This document shows positions 17,216-26,113 of a stretch of 64,000 nucleotides of DNA, in pieces. The DNA comes from Mesobacillus jeotgali (GTDB lineage Bacteria; Bacillota; Bacilli; Bacillales; Cytobacillaceae), in contig NZ_CP134494.1 in assembly GCF_031759225.1 (NCBI RefSeq), positions 2,230,501 through 2,294,500 on the forward strand, read 5' to 3'. Below the pieces are notes generated by a model. The model did not search any database. It worked only from the letters and a program-made list of their open reading frames with translations, and had not been told where the DNA came from. The position numbers and the translations under genes were made by a program. Within the stretch, counting starts at the first letter, position 1, and each line of letters begins with the position of its first letter.

Positions 17216-17288
17216 AAAAATATACTACATCAAATTTTCGGACATTACAAATCCCTTTGTTAAGGTGATTTAAAAACGTTGCAAAAAT

Positions 17289-17303
17289 TGTACCGTTGGT
17301 ATA
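17289..17303. promoter_or_regulatory. putative TetR operator 2
   Basis: TGTACCGTTGGTATA with a TACC/GGTA dyad, 61 bases upstream of the MFS start. Same pattern as site 1. Confidence 0.5.
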
Positions 17304-17363
17304 TGCTAAGTTCTATGCAATTACATTGTTGACAAATTTGTGAACAATTTAGGGGGAAATAGA

Positions 17364-18902
17364 ATGGAACAAAATATGCAGACACCCGACAAACCGCCTT
17401 ACGGTATACTCGCAGTATTAATTGTTGGAGCTTTTATTGCATTTTTAAATAATACATTGTTAAATATAGCTTTGCCATCCATCATGACTGACTTGAAAGT
17501 TGAGGCGACGACAGTCCAATGGCTGACAACTGGCTTCATGCTCGTAAGTGGTGTCATGATTCCGCTTAGTGCCTATTTGATTCAAAAGTATTCGGTCAGA
17601 CAATTATTCCTGGCAGCAATGGGTCTATTCACAGCAGGTACCATCTTAGCCGGAGCAGCCCACGTATTCCCGCTTTTATTGGCAGGGCGTATGATCCAGG
17701 CCTCCGGTACGGCAATCATGATGCCGTTATTGATGAATGTTATGCTTGTTAGCTTCCCGATTGAGAAACGCGGAACTGCAATGGGAGTATTCGGTTTGGT
17801 ACTAATGTTCGCACCAGCGATAGGTCCGACACTTTCAGGCTGGCTCATCGAGCACTACGATTGGAGGATGCTTTTCCACTTTGTGACGCCAATCGCAGCA
17901 CTTGTCTTGTTACTAGGATTTTTCATGTTAAAAGATAAAAAAGAAAAAGTGTATATGCGTCTTGACATCATTTCATTATCATTGTCGAGCATCGGCTTTG
18001 GCGGGCTTTTGTACGGCTTCAGTTCTGCCGGTTCGAAGGGGTGGGATAGTCCGCATGTATATTTAACCTTAGCAATCGGCGCAATCGCATTGATTGTCTT
18101 TATTCTTCGTCAATTAAAACAGGATAATCCGATGCTGAACTTCAGGATATATAAGTATCCAATGTTCGCATTATCCTCCGTGATCTCTATGATCGTGACA
18201 ATGGCGATGTTCTCAGGTATGCTGCTATTGCCGATTTATGTACAGACCATCCGAGGAATTTCTCCACTGGATGCAGGGTTGATGTTATTGCCAGGCGCGA
18301 TTGCCATGGCGATCATGTCTCCTGTCACAGGACGATTATTTGACAAATTCGGCGGCCGTGCCTTGGCGATTATTGGTTTGGCCATTACGCTTGTGACTAG
18401 TTATTATTTCAGCAAACTCTCAATGGAAACAACGTACACACAGCTAATCATCCTTTACACAGTGCGTATGTTCGGTATGTCGATGGTGAACATGCCTGTT
18501 AACACAAACGGACTAAATCAGCTGCCTGCACGTTATTATCCACACGGCACGGCTATGAACAACACTATGCAGCAGGTTTCTGGTGCAATTGGAACAGCAT
18601 TGCTGGTTACAGTCATGTCCATGCGTGCAGAATCATATGGAAAAGAATTAGCTGCCTCTGCGCTTAAGGAAGCTTCAGCTGCAGGGAAAGCCGTTACACC
18701 TGCAGTTCAGGCGGAAATGGAACAGCAGATTGCCATGCAGGCGATGCTGCAAGGAATCAATGACGCATTTTATGTCACTGTTTTCTTATCAGCCATTGCC
18801 TTGGTGCTTGCGTTCTTTATCAAACGCGCTACACAGGCAGAAGACACAATTGGCAAAAAAGCCCCAGTTAAGAAGCATAGTCCAAAATTGGTCAATAATT
18901 AA
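17364..18902 (+). CDS. DHA2-type MFS multidrug transporter
   Basis: A 512-residue MFS protein of the 14-helix drug:H+ antiporter (DHA2/EmrB/LmrB-like) group. It has motif A-like AYLIQKYSVRQLF and motif C GLVLMFAPAIGPTLSGWL, typical of exporters. It sits in the cytoplasmic membrane and probably exports lipophilic drugs. ATG 17364 follows AGGGGGAAAT; an in-frame GTG at 17340 has no site. Divergent from the TetR gene, with a strong terminator after it. Confidence 0.93.
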   Translation: MEQNMQTPDKPPYGILAVLIVGAFIAFLNNTLLNIALPSIMTDLKVEATTVQWLTTGFMLVSGVMIPLSAYLIQKYSVRQLFLAAMGLFTAGTILAGAAHVFPLLLAGRMIQASGTAIMMPLLMNVMLVSFPIEKRGTAMGVFGLVLMFAPAIGPTLSGWLIEHYDWRMLFHFVTPIAALVLLLGFFMLKDKKEKVYMRLDIISLSLSSIGFGGLLYGFSSAGSKGWDSPHVYLTLAIGAIALIVFILRQLKQDNPMLNFRIYKYPMFALSSVISMIVTMAMFSGMLLLPIYVQTIRGISPLDAGLMLLPGAIAMAIMSPVTGRLFDKFGGRALAIIGLAITLVTSYYFSKLSMETTYTQLIILYTVRMFGMSMVNMPVNTNGLNQLPARYYPHGTAMNNTMQQVSGAIGTALLVTVMSMRAESYGKELAASALKEASAAGKAVTPAVQAEMEQQIAMQAMLQGINDAFYVTVFLSAIALVLAFFIKRATQAEDTIGKKAPVKKHSPKLVNN

Positions 18903-18908
18903 TTCATT

Positions 18909-18931
18909 CCCCCTGTTTACAGGGGGTTTTT
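18909..18931 (+). terminator. terminator after MFS gene
   Basis: Stem CCCCCTG/CAGGGGG followed by TTTTTG. Confidence 0.9.
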
Positions 18932-18974
18932 GTATAATTGGAAGTGAACTAATTCTAATTGAGGAGACCAGACA

Positions 18975-19313
18975 ATGGAAAGAATATCAGAAATGCTCGC
19001 GCAAAAGCAGCTTGAGGCCTATAATAAACAAGATTTAGAAGAGTTTTTATCTGTGTATAGTGATGATGTGGTCATCATGGAGTTTCCCGGCAATAAGATA
19101 ATGACAAATGGTATTGATGAAATGCGATCCAGATATGGCCAGCTTTTTAAAAATCATCCTAATAATCATGCGGAATTATTGGCAAGGATGGTCCATGGAA
19201 ACAGAGTAGTTGATCATGAACTTGTCACAGGCAGGGAAAATTCAGCGCCCAAAAAAGCAGTTGCCATATATGAAATAGAGGGTGAAAAGATAGCGAAAGT
19301 ATGGTTTTTATAA
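18975..19313 (+). CDS. SnoaL/NTF2-like protein (ketosteroid-isomerase fold)
   Basis: A 112-residue NTF2-like protein: helix LEAYNKQDLEEFLSVYSDDVVIMEFPG, then DEMRSRYGQLFKNHPN, then a final sheet ending AIYEIEGEKIAKVWFL, which is the usual SnoaL/steroid delta-isomerase layout. Such proteins are isomerases or ligand-binding proteins. GAGGAGACC precedes the ATG. Function cannot be narrowed. Confidence 0.85.
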   Translation: MERISEMLAQKQLEAYNKQDLEEFLSVYSDDVVIMEFPGNKIMTNGIDEMRSRYGQLFKNHPNNHAELLARMVHGNRVVDHELVTGRENSAPKKAVAIYEIEGEKIAKVWFL

Positions 19314-19329
19314 TTTGTTTAAAAAGAAA

Positions 19330-19366
19330 GCCAGCACCCCTTTTACAACAAGGTGTCGGCTTTTTT
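19330..19366 (+). terminator. terminator after SnoaL-like gene
   Basis: Imperfect stem GCCAGCACC/GGTGTCGGC followed by TTTTTT. Confidence 0.7.
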
Positions 19367-19679
19367 CTTTGCGATGAACTAATATAGATGTTGTTTGAGC
19401 CTGTTTTAATCATAAACTGTAAAAGCTGACCATAACAGGGCAGTAATACAATTATAATTTCGTTTTCGAGGGGGATTCTATCCTTAAATAAACAGAAGGG
19501 TTACAAAAAGTGACGCAACAGGAAAATAGATAAGACGTCACCTCTATTTTCACAAACTGTTTATTGGAAAGATTGACTTGTATGGTTATTTTGAGATGAT
19601 GAGCGGGATTAACAGCCACCGCTTGCTGATTGATTTAAAAGACGTAATATCGCTCTTAATTGAAAGGAGGTGTGCCGGA

Positions 19680-19826
19680 ATGCATAAGGAAAAAACGGGT
19701 CACAATAGCGAGGTAGCTCAATTATTCGGGCTTGATGAAGAAACAAGTCTGCAATCCGTTAATTTCGCAACAACTGAAACCTCTCTTTTAAATGAACATT
19801 TCCAGGAGGAACAGAAAAATAAATAA
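19680..19826 (+). CDS. small hypothetical protein
   Basis: A 48-residue hydrophilic protein (MHKEKTGHNSEVAQLFGLDE start). ATG 19680 is preferred because a near-perfect AAAGGAGGTG lies 7 bases upstream; the same frame is open back to 19578 but without a Shine-Dalgarno. Function unknown; the small size lowers confidence. Confidence 0.5.
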   Translation: MHKEKTGHNSEVAQLFGLDEETSLQSVNFATTETSLLNEHFQEEQKNK

Positions 19827-19847
19827 AAGCCAGGCGTTAGGCCCAGC

Positions 19848-20684
19848 TTAATTTTGGCGGTTTGCCAATACGGCATCCGCTTTATGCTGTTGTTGGAATT
19901 GCTTTAACATTTGACTGGATATTGCTGTATTTCCTGAGGGGTTTGGGTGCACTCCATCACTTGCCAGGTACTCAAGATTTTTACTGTTAATGACATTCGT
20001 AGTTTGAACCACGATAGATGACGATGTGCTATTTGCAGCTTCGTAAATCATTAAATTCCACTGAGGCAAAAGCTTATCTGCCAATGAGTAAAATTGGTGA
20101 TCTGCTGGCATTGGGTTATAAAGTTCTAGAAAGACAATTGTCGCGGCGGGATTCAACTCTCCAATTTTTGATGTGATTTCAGCAAGATTTTTCGAGAACC
20201 CTTCCTGCAGGCTGTCAAATGATTTAAGAGCACTATAGATATCGCTCTGTTTAACCATTTTAAGAATGTCATTGCCACCGACATTAACAGTTATGATGTC
20301 AGCCTCTTTGATTGCTTCGTCATACACTCCATCCTGAATCAGAACGTTCAGCCTCTCACTGGTAATTCCAATCACACCTTCATTTTGAGAAAGTACCTGT
20401 TTACCGGTTTCCACACCCAGCTGGGTGGAGAATTGACTGATGATATTTTCGTCATCTCGGATTCGGTAGCCACGGATAATCGAGTCACCGAGTGCGAGGT
20501 GATTGATAGTACTGTCCGGTATGGTCCTATAATAATCTATATAAGTAAGCTTATTGGTCTTTTCAGTTGTTGGTGCATTTTCCTGTTTGATTTTATTTAT
20601 CTGGTATTGTGGATAATAGATCCATGCGGAAAATGACAGAAGAGCAAGCAGAGACGACAAAAGAAGAATTTTGATGATTTTCAT
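19848..20684 (-). CDS. SGNH/GDSL-type esterase, membrane-anchored or secreted
   Basis: A 278-residue protein with an N-terminal hydrophobic signal/anchor (about 5-24) and a SGNH hydrolase domain. Block I LGDSIIRGYR carries the Ser, block III VGGNDI the Asn, and block V DGVHPNPSG the Asp-His. It is a predicted extracellular lipase/esterase like Bacillus YpmR. GAGGAGTGAATCAAC precedes the ATG. Monocistronic. Confidence 0.9.
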   Translation of the reverse strand: MKIIKILLLSSLLALLSFSAWIYYPQYQINKIKQENAPTTEKTNKLTYIDYYRTIPDSTINHLALGDSIIRGYRIRDDENIISQFSTQLGVETGKQVLSQNEGVIGITSERLNVLIQDGVYDEAIKEADIITVNVGGNDILKMVKQSDIYSALKSFDSLQEGFSKNLAEITSKIGELNPAATIVFLELYNPMPADHQFYSLADKLLPQWNLMIYEAANSTSSSIVVQTTNVINSKNLEYLASDGVHPNPSGNTAISSQMLKQFQQQHKADAVLANRQN

Positions 20685-20856
20685 GTTGATTCACTCCTCG
20701 ATAGTACTTCTATTGTATCAAGGATTTCAAAGGAAATAATTAGGGGGGTATTTCCATTTTTAAAATAATATTAATAATTCGTGATTCAAAAAATTTCGGT
20801 TCCTGAAATGATATTTTGTTATAATTATATAATTACTATATTCAAGGAGTACACAG

Positions 20857-22224
20857 ATGTACCAGACATATTCGACAAAAGAAAAAATAAAACAGATTTT
20901 TGTCATGCTGATCCCGATTTTGATTACACAGTTAGGTATGTTTTCAATGGTATTTTTCAATACCATCATGTCGGGAAAATACAATTCCTCGGACCTTGCA
21001 GGTGTAGCGATTGGCTCCTCGATTTGGAGTCCGGTTTTTACAGGGCTCAGCGGAATCCTTCTTGCTGTTTCGCCGATTGCAGCTCAGCGATTTGGTGAGA
21101 AAAAGGGAAGAGAGGTATCTTCCATCCTCACACATGGTATTTATTTAGCTTTGATCATCGCTGTACTTGTCATCATCTTGGGGATTTTTCTGCTAAATCC
21201 AATTTTAACAGCGATGAATCTCCCGGAAAGCGTTCATGAAACGGCATTTCGCTATCTGGCTGGTTTAGGTTTTGGTATCATGCCACTATTTATTTTTAAT
21301 GTATTGAGATCATTCATATATGCTATAGGAAAAACAAGAGTGGTCATGTATATCCTGCTGCTGTCATTGCCGATCAACTTCTTTTTGAACTATGTATTGA
21401 TTTTCGGCCACTGGGGTTTTCCTGAATTAGGAGGAGCCGGAGCTGGTTATGCCACCTCGATCACTTATTATGTGATAGCGGGATTGACAGCATGGGTCAT
21501 CATTAAGCAAAAACCATTCTCGGAGTTTGTCGGTTTGACATACTTCAAGGAATTTTCTGGTGAAAAAGTGAAGGAGATTCTGAAAATCGGTGTACCGATG
21601 GGATTATCAATCTTCTTTGAGACTAGCATGTTTGCTGTTGTCACCATTCTCATCAGCAAATTCAATATTACAACGATAGCTGCCTACCAGTCAGCACTGA
21701 ATATAGTTTCCTTTCTATATATGATTCCGATGAGTATTTCGATGGCTCAAACTGTACTGGTCGGTTTTGAGGTAGGTGCAGGTCGTTATGAAGATGCCAA
21801 AGCATACAGCTGGATGGGGATTTATCTGGGAGCCATCATCGCTGTCGGAGCCGGATTGCTTGTCGTTCTATTCCGATATAAGGTTGCCGGTTTTTATTCG
21901 AATGAGCCCGCCGTCATTGATTTAACAGGCCAATTTTTGATTTATGCATTGTTCTTTATGATCTCTGACGCCATCCAGGCCACTGCGCTAGCAGCATTGC
22001 GAGGGTATAGAGATGTGAATATATCCTTTATCATCACATTGATCGCCTACTGGCTCATCTGCCTGCCGGTCGGATACCTGCTGGCACACAACACCGGTCT
22101 AGGAGCTTCGGGATATTGGGTTGGATTGACAATCGGGTTGCTTGCAGCTGGAATCTCCTTATCATTGAGATTGATATTTATCCAAAAGCGCCGTTTTAAC
22201 GCTAATATGGCAGAGGTTGTTTAA
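20857..22224 (+). CDS. MATE family efflux transporter
   Basis: A 455-residue, about 12-helix MATE (NorM-type) antiporter with two pseudo-symmetric halves: MSGKYNSSDLAGVAIGSSIW in the first and ISKFNITTIAAYQSALNIVSF in the second. It exports cationic drugs or metabolites using Na+ or H+. CAAGGAGTACACAG precedes the ATG. The preceding gene is divergent and the gene has its own terminator. Confidence 0.95.
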   Translation: MYQTYSTKEKIKQIFVMLIPILITQLGMFSMVFFNTIMSGKYNSSDLAGVAIGSSIWSPVFTGLSGILLAVSPIAAQRFGEKKGREVSSILTHGIYLALIIAVLVIILGIFLLNPILTAMNLPESVHETAFRYLAGLGFGIMPLFIFNVLRSFIYAIGKTRVVMYILLLSLPINFFLNYVLIFGHWGFPELGGAGAGYATSITYYVIAGLTAWVIIKQKPFSEFVGLTYFKEFSGEKVKEILKIGVPMGLSIFFETSMFAVVTILISKFNITTIAAYQSALNIVSFLYMIPMSISMAQTVLVGFEVGAGRYEDAKAYSWMGIYLGAIIAVGAGLLVVLFRYKVAGFYSNEPAVIDLTGQFLIYALFFMISDAIQATALAALRGYRDVNISFIITLIAYWLICLPVGYLLAHNTGLGASGYWVGLTIGLLAAGISLSLRLIFIQKRRFNANMAEVV

Positions 22225-22229
22225 ATTTG

Positions 22230-22262
22230 AGTGGGGTTCCAATAGGAATCTCACTTTTTTTG
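22230..22262 (+). terminator. terminator after MATE gene
   Basis: Stem AGTGGGGTTCC/GGAATCTCACT with G-U pairs, then a T-run. Confidence 0.7.
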
Positions 22263-22386
22263 TCTGCACTTTGATTTTCTTGATTATCACTCGTACTTAA
22301 ACTTATAAAAAAATCCTGATACTGGAAAAAACAAAGAAGGAATTCTCCCTTTTTGGAGGAATAAATATTTCATGGAGGTGTTCAAA

Positions 22387-22902
22387 ATGGATTATTTAAA
22401 GTTGGTCACTGAGAATTTCAAAAGCATAAAAAATCAGTCTGAAAAAGCGATGGAACAATTGAATTTAGAGGAGCTTCACTATTCGGCAAGCGAAGAATCA
22501 AACAGCATTGCCATTATTGCCAAGCATATGAGCGGTAATCTTCAATCAAGATTCCGTGAATTTTTGACAAGTGATGGTGAAAAGCCTGACCGCAACAGGG
22601 ACGGGGAATTCGAGGGGGCATTTCACACGAAGGAGGATTTGATTTCTCATTGGAATGCTGGCTGGGATGTACTTTTCCAAACACTTTCACAGTTATCACA
22701 GGATGACTTGGGTAAAACAGTCTACATTAGAAATGAACCCCACACCGCCATTGAAGCGATTCAGCGTCAGGTTGTCCATCAAGCAACACATGCCGGACAG
22801 ATCGTCTATTTAGCGAAGTTGATCAAAAATGAGGAATGGAGAACCCTCAGTATTCCAAAGGGTAAATCACAGCAATTCAATGAAAAAATGATGGGGATCT
22901 AA
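22387..22902 (+). CDS. DUF1572 (DinB-like) family protein
   Basis: A 171-residue four-helix-bundle protein of the DUF1572/DinB-like superfamily. The putative metal ligands are His in AIIAKHMSGN and a pair in VVHQATHAGQIVYLAKL, the usual three-His pattern. These Bacillus proteins may act as thiol transferases or stress proteins; the role here is unknown. ATG 22387 has GGAGGTG upstream; an in-frame ATG at 22372 also has GGAGGA upstream and cannot be excluded. Confidence 0.85.
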   Translation: MDYLKLVTENFKSIKNQSEKAMEQLNLEELHYSASEESNSIAIIAKHMSGNLQSRFREFLTSDGEKPDRNRDGEFEGAFHTKEDLISHWNAGWDVLFQTLSQLSQDDLGKTVYIRNEPHTAIEAIQRQVVHQATHAGQIVYLAKLIKNEEWRTLSIPKGKSQQFNEKMMGI

Positions 22903-22910
22903 ACAAAGAA

Positions 22911-22930
22911 GAGACCTAATAGAAGGTCTC
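22911..22930 (-). terminator. terminator of the DUF4395 gene
   Basis: Stem GAGACCT/AGGTCTC, followed on the minus strand by TTCTTTGTTT. Confidence 0.65.
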
Positions 22931-22932
22931 TC

Positions 22933-23364
22933 TTAAGAATTGACAGCATGTTTTTTTGGTTTGTATTTAGAATATTGAAAACGAATGAAGCAGCCAATGC
23001 AAAATCCCAGGATTGCTATAAATGCGGCTAACGCTACCATGATAGTGAAAATGTGACCCAATACCGTTAAACCAGAGGCGTAAGCAAGGAGTCCGCCTGT
23101 TAAGCAGCCAACAGCAATTTTTTGATTGAATTGCTGTTGATCCCAGTCTTCCGGGATATAGTCTGATTTTTTCTTTCTAAGAAAGGTGCTCGCTGTTCTC
23201 ATTACTGGATTATAGGCAAATAGCAGGCCTGAAATTCCTGCGAGAAGCGGCAAAGCCAGGATCCATTCAAGACCAGTTAACCATGTGCTAATGACACTTA
23301 TGACAATAAACCACTGATTGGTTCTTACCAGCGGCCTAGGAATCGTACGAATTTCAGCAGTCAT
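22933..23364 (-). CDS. DUF4395 family membrane protein
   Basis: A 143-residue membrane protein with about four helices. It has the family-typical RTIPRPLVRTNQW start, an FAYNPVMR segment before a basic loop, and GFCIGCFIRFQYSKY near the end, whose two Cys recall thioredoxin-like partners of this family. Function unknown. Convergent with the DUF1572 gene. Confidence 0.8.
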   Translation of the reverse strand: MTAEIRTIPRPLVRTNQWFIVISVISTWLTGLEWILALPLLAGISGLLFAYNPVMRTASTFLRKKKSDYIPEDWDQQQFNQKIAVGCLTGGLLAYASGLTVLGHIFTIMVALAAFIAILGFCIGCFIRFQYSKYKPKKHAVNS

Positions 23365-23536
23365 ATTAATTCCGACCTTTCATATTGGTTTATTAGTATT
23401 TTATCTTTTTTTCTTAAAAATGTGAAGCCAAGAGTATTTATTTTTATTTTATAAGGAACTTACGGAAATATGGAAAAGTATTCCTGAATATAATAGAATG
23501 CTGGTTTTTAATATATAGAGGAATGATGGGGGTAAC

Positions 23537-24559
23537 ATGGGGAGAAAAATGAAGGTTACTTGGCTGTTGATTGTTGTGGTATTCATTGGATTAACTGGCT
23601 GTTCCCAACCTGTAGCAGAGAAGGCAGAGACAGAGAATAAGGTGATTGAACAGAAAGGCGAGGAAGAAAAAGAACAGGCAAATGACGACCAAGACGAAAA
23701 TGAGCCTGTTGAAGAAGAAGAAGAGGCTCAACCAATTGTAGTGAATGTGATCGAGCCTACCACTCAAGAAGTGATAAAATCACTTACACCTATTGAAATG
23801 GGTTACGAAAGCGATGATGAGAAGTATAGAACAGAATTGAAGAAGTGGGCTAGTGAATTGGCTCGAGGTACGGATACGACTCCAGGATATGACCAAAGGA
23901 TGATTCCGGATAAACTTGGGCAGGATGGCCAGGTGAAAAAAGGGAGCCCTTTAATCATTTTGGAAGAAGCTGAACTAGTGGAAAATATTATCCAGGCTTC
24001 AGAAAAAGGAGGAACTGTCGAGCTTCCGCTGTATGTGACGGCAAGCGGGTATGAATTAAGTGATGCTGCCCAGCTCGGGGAGGTAGTTGTGGGTAAATAT
24101 ACAACTTACTATAATGCATCGGTTGCTGGCAGGACGAAGAACATCGAGCTGTCTGCGGAGGCAATCAACAATGTCATCCTGGGGGTAGGAGATGTATTTT
24201 CATTCAATACCACTGTCGGTCCCAGTGATGAAGCACATGGATATCAGCCTGCTGAGGAAATTGTCAACAAAAAGCTGGTTATGGGAATCGGCGGGGGCAT
24301 CTGCCAGACCTCGTCTACTTTATACAATGCTGTTGATGTTCTGGGTGTTGGATACGTGGAAAAACATCATCACTCGCTATCTGTAGGCTATGTCCCAGAG
24401 GGAAGGGACGCAACGGTTTCCTATGGAGGCAAGGATTTCAGGTTCGAGAACACAACAGGAGTACCGCTTTTACTAAAAGCAATCGTAGGAAAAGGGTCTT
24501 TGACAGTAGAAGTGAGAACATCAAAGGAATACGAAGCACAAATAAAAAAAGGCATATAA
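23537..24559 (+). CDS. VanW-family lipoprotein
   Basis: A 340-residue exported protein. The signal ends in lipobox LTGC (about residue 22). An acidic linker (EEEKEQANDDQDENEPVEEEEE) probably spans the wall, followed by a VanW domain at about 185-310 with FSFNTTVGPSDEAHGY, GIGGGICQTSSTLYNA and HHSLSVGYVPEGRDATVSYG. VanW proteins of Bacillus are envelope or spore related; there is no van resistance cluster here. The ATG has ATGGGGGTAAC upstream. Confidence 0.9.
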   Translation: MGRKMKVTWLLIVVVFIGLTGCSQPVAEKAETENKVIEQKGEEEKEQANDDQDENEPVEEEEEAQPIVVNVIEPTTQEVIKSLTPIEMGYESDDEKYRTELKKWASELARGTDTTPGYDQRMIPDKLGQDGQVKKGSPLIILEEAELVENIIQASEKGGTVELPLYVTASGYELSDAAQLGEVVVGKYTTYYNASVAGRTKNIELSAEAINNVILGVGDVFSFNTTVGPSDEAHGYQPAEEIVNKKLVMGIGGGICQTSSTLYNAVDVLGVGYVEKHHHSLSVGYVPEGRDATVSYGGKDFRFENTTGVPLLLKAIVGKGSLTVEVRTSKEYEAQIKKGI

Positions 24560-24669
24560 AGGTCTTAAAAGCAATCCGCCAAAAGACGTAGAAAGAATCA
24601 ATCTGATGGTGAATGTTTCCATATACGAATTCCCTTATTCTTGAATTAAGAACAAGGGAGGCGAACAAT

Positions 24670-24816
24670 ATGGAAATGAATTATTTAGCATTAGAATATA
24701 TTTGGAATACAAAGAAAGAAGAAATGAAAAGGAAGGATGAATTTCGAGAAGCGTATAAACTTTATAACCGTTTTAATTGGAACAATTCTGAAAGGAGAGA
24801 GAAGCGGTCAAAATAA
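24670..24816 (+). CDS. small hypothetical protein
   Basis: A 48-residue basic, aromatic-rich protein (MEMNYLALEYIWNTKKEEMKRK). ATG 24670 follows AAGGGAGGCG by 9 bases; upstream open frame to 24613 has no site. It ends before a terminator and the transposon-interrupted gene. Function unknown. Confidence 0.5.
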   Translation: MEMNYLALEYIWNTKKEEMKRKDEFREAYKLYNRFNWNNSERREKRSK

Positions 24817-24837
24817 ATAGGGCTAAGCATAACAAAA

Positions 24838-24872
24838 GAAAACAGCGGCTGAAAATCAATCCGCTGTTTTCT
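24838..24872 (+). terminator. terminator after small ORF
   Basis: Stem AAAACAGCGG/CCGCTGTTTT followed by CTTAATTT. Confidence 0.8.
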
Positions 24873-24911
24873 TAATTTAGCTCAAGCCAGGACTTACTGC
24901 ATCTTATTCTG

Positions 24912-24962
24912 TCAGGAAGTCCGCTTCTTTTCATTGACATTCACCAAAAGGCCGCGTTTGAT
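24912..24962 (-). pseudogene. 3' fragment of the gene split by the transposon
   Basis: Seventeen codons ending in TGA (IKRGLLVNVNEKKRTS). They continue in frame from the 5' fragment at 28246-28413 once the transposon and one CCAAT copy are removed. See the 5' fragment entry. Confidence 0.8.
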
Positions 24963-24967
24963 CCAAT
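24963..24967. repeat. target-site duplication, left copy (CCAAT)
   Basis: CCAAT directly before the transposon end TGTTAATGACG; identical to 28246-28250. Confidence 0.9.
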
Positions 24968-24973
24968 TGTTAA

Positions 24974-25038
24974 TGACGTTCTACAATGTCCAGAACTTGA
25001 CGATGTTAATTGTCCTAAAACTGACGGAACTACTGTCC
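24974..25038 (+). repeat. left-end transposase-binding repeats (3 units)
   Basis: Three direct repeats at 24974-24991 (TGACGTTCTACAATGTCC), 24998-25015 (TGACGATGTTAATTGTCC) and 25022-25038 (TGACGGAACTACTGTCC), each start 24 bases apart. Confidence 0.85.
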
Positions 25039-25079
25039 AAAATTGAAAGGGAAGCAGTTCACATGCTTCCCAAAAGTTT

Positions 25080-25316
25080 TTACAAATCAACTTGATAGGT
25101 CTCATTTTTCTTAAGATAGAATCTAACGTCATTTCGGCCGGTAAGAATATACCAATCTCTGCCCAGCTCCAGGCGGCAGGAAAGGGTCCGACCATTTCCT
25201 AGATGTAAATCAAACCATTCACCACATCGCATCTTATAGCCGGAGTTCTCTCCCCAAAACACAACCCAACAATCCAATTCTTCATTATAATTCATCTCTT
25301 TCCAGCGGGTTTTCAT
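25080..25316 (-). CDS. DUF5348-like small transposon protein
   Basis: A 78-residue mostly beta protein with many aromatic residues (ELDCWVVFWGENSGYKMRCGEWFDLHLG, then DWYILTGRNDVRFYLKKNETYQVDL). It recalls the DUF5348 family found beside AAA ATPase genes in such elements; the assignment is from memory of the pattern. Its ATG overlaps the ATPase stop (ATGA), so translation is coupled. It lies next to the left end. It may assist target choice or regulate transposition, but this is not shown. Confidence 0.7.
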   Translation of the reverse strand: MKTRWKEMNYNEELDCWVVFWGENSGYKMRCGEWFDLHLGNGRTLSCRLELGRDWYILTGRNDVRFYLKKNETYQVDL

Positions 25317-26113
25317 GAAAGTTCCCCCTGGATGACTTGCTTGATCATATGATCATCAATGATCCTTCGGCCATTTTGTGAACCATAGAGAAGACTATGT
25401 GTACAGAGCTTATTAATGAGCCTTGCGGCACCACCAGAGAAGCGATGAATCTCGTCAAGTGCTCCATCAGAGAATATTGGTTGATCAACACCGGCATATC
25501 GAAGGTGCCTAGAAACATATTCTTCAACCTGGGCACGGTCGAGATGTCCTAGCTGAAACTGGATATCGATTCTTTGGCGTATGGCTGCGTATGATTGGAG
25601 TCGAAGCCGATCCCATAATTCACTTTGACCGACCAGGATAAGCGCCATCGGGCTTTGCGAATCCATTTTGAAGTTCAGTAGGAAACGAACCTCTTCAAGC
25701 ATTTCCCGGTCCAGAAGATGAGCTTCATCCACTACCACTACAGGTTGTAGCCCTCGTATGCCTTTCATTAATTCAATCTCACGATGAAGCTGCCGTTTTG
25801 CATCTCCTCGATAAAACTTCGCTTCAGAGCCTAACTGTTCCAAAAGACCTTTGTAAAAATGACGAGGCGTTAACTTAGAGTCGGACAGGTAAAGGATATG
25901 GAATTTCCCTTTATCCAATTTGTCCACAAACTTACGGATGGTTGTGGTCTTTCCAGTACCACTATCCCCACTCAGAACGGCAAAAAGCTGTCTTTCAGCT
26001 GTGTACTTCAGCCTACCAAGGATTTCTTGCACCATGGAGGAATCATACAATTGATCAGTCGGAAGATCTCTGGCGAAAGGAGTGTTGTCCATTTCATAGA
26101 ATGCTTCAAACAC
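25313..26113 (-). CDS. AAA+ ATPase, ExeA/TnsC-like transposition regulator
   Basis: A 266-residue AAA+ protein. It has Walker A SGDSGTGKTT (about residues 49-58), Walker B VVVVDEAH, sensor LILVGQSEL and an Arg-rich AIRQRID region. This is the ExeA/TnsC/MuB type, which binds target DNA and activates the transposase. GTG 26113 (MFEAFYEMDNTPF) is preferred: AGGAGG lies 9 bases upstream and the start overlaps the transposase stop by 8 bases. A longer frame to 26140 overlaps the transposase further. Confidence 0.9.
   Translation of the reverse strand: MFEAFYEMDNTPFARDLPTDQLYDSSMVQEILGRLKYTAERQLFAVLSGDSGTGKTTTIRKFVDKLDKGKFHILYLSDSKLTPRHFYKGLLEQLGSEAKFYRGDAKRQLHREIELMKGIRGLQPVVVVDEAHLLDREMLEEVRFLLNFKMDSQSPMALILVGQSELWDRLRLQSYAAIRQRIDIQFQLGHLDRAQVEEYVSRHLRYAGVDQPIFSDGALDEIHRFSGGAARLINKLCTHSLLYGSQNGRRIIDDHMIKQVIQGELS

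Noticed and set aside
23537..24559. Vancomycin resistance gene
   Set aside because: VanW domain only; no vanHAX, vanRS or vanY genes in the neighbourhood.
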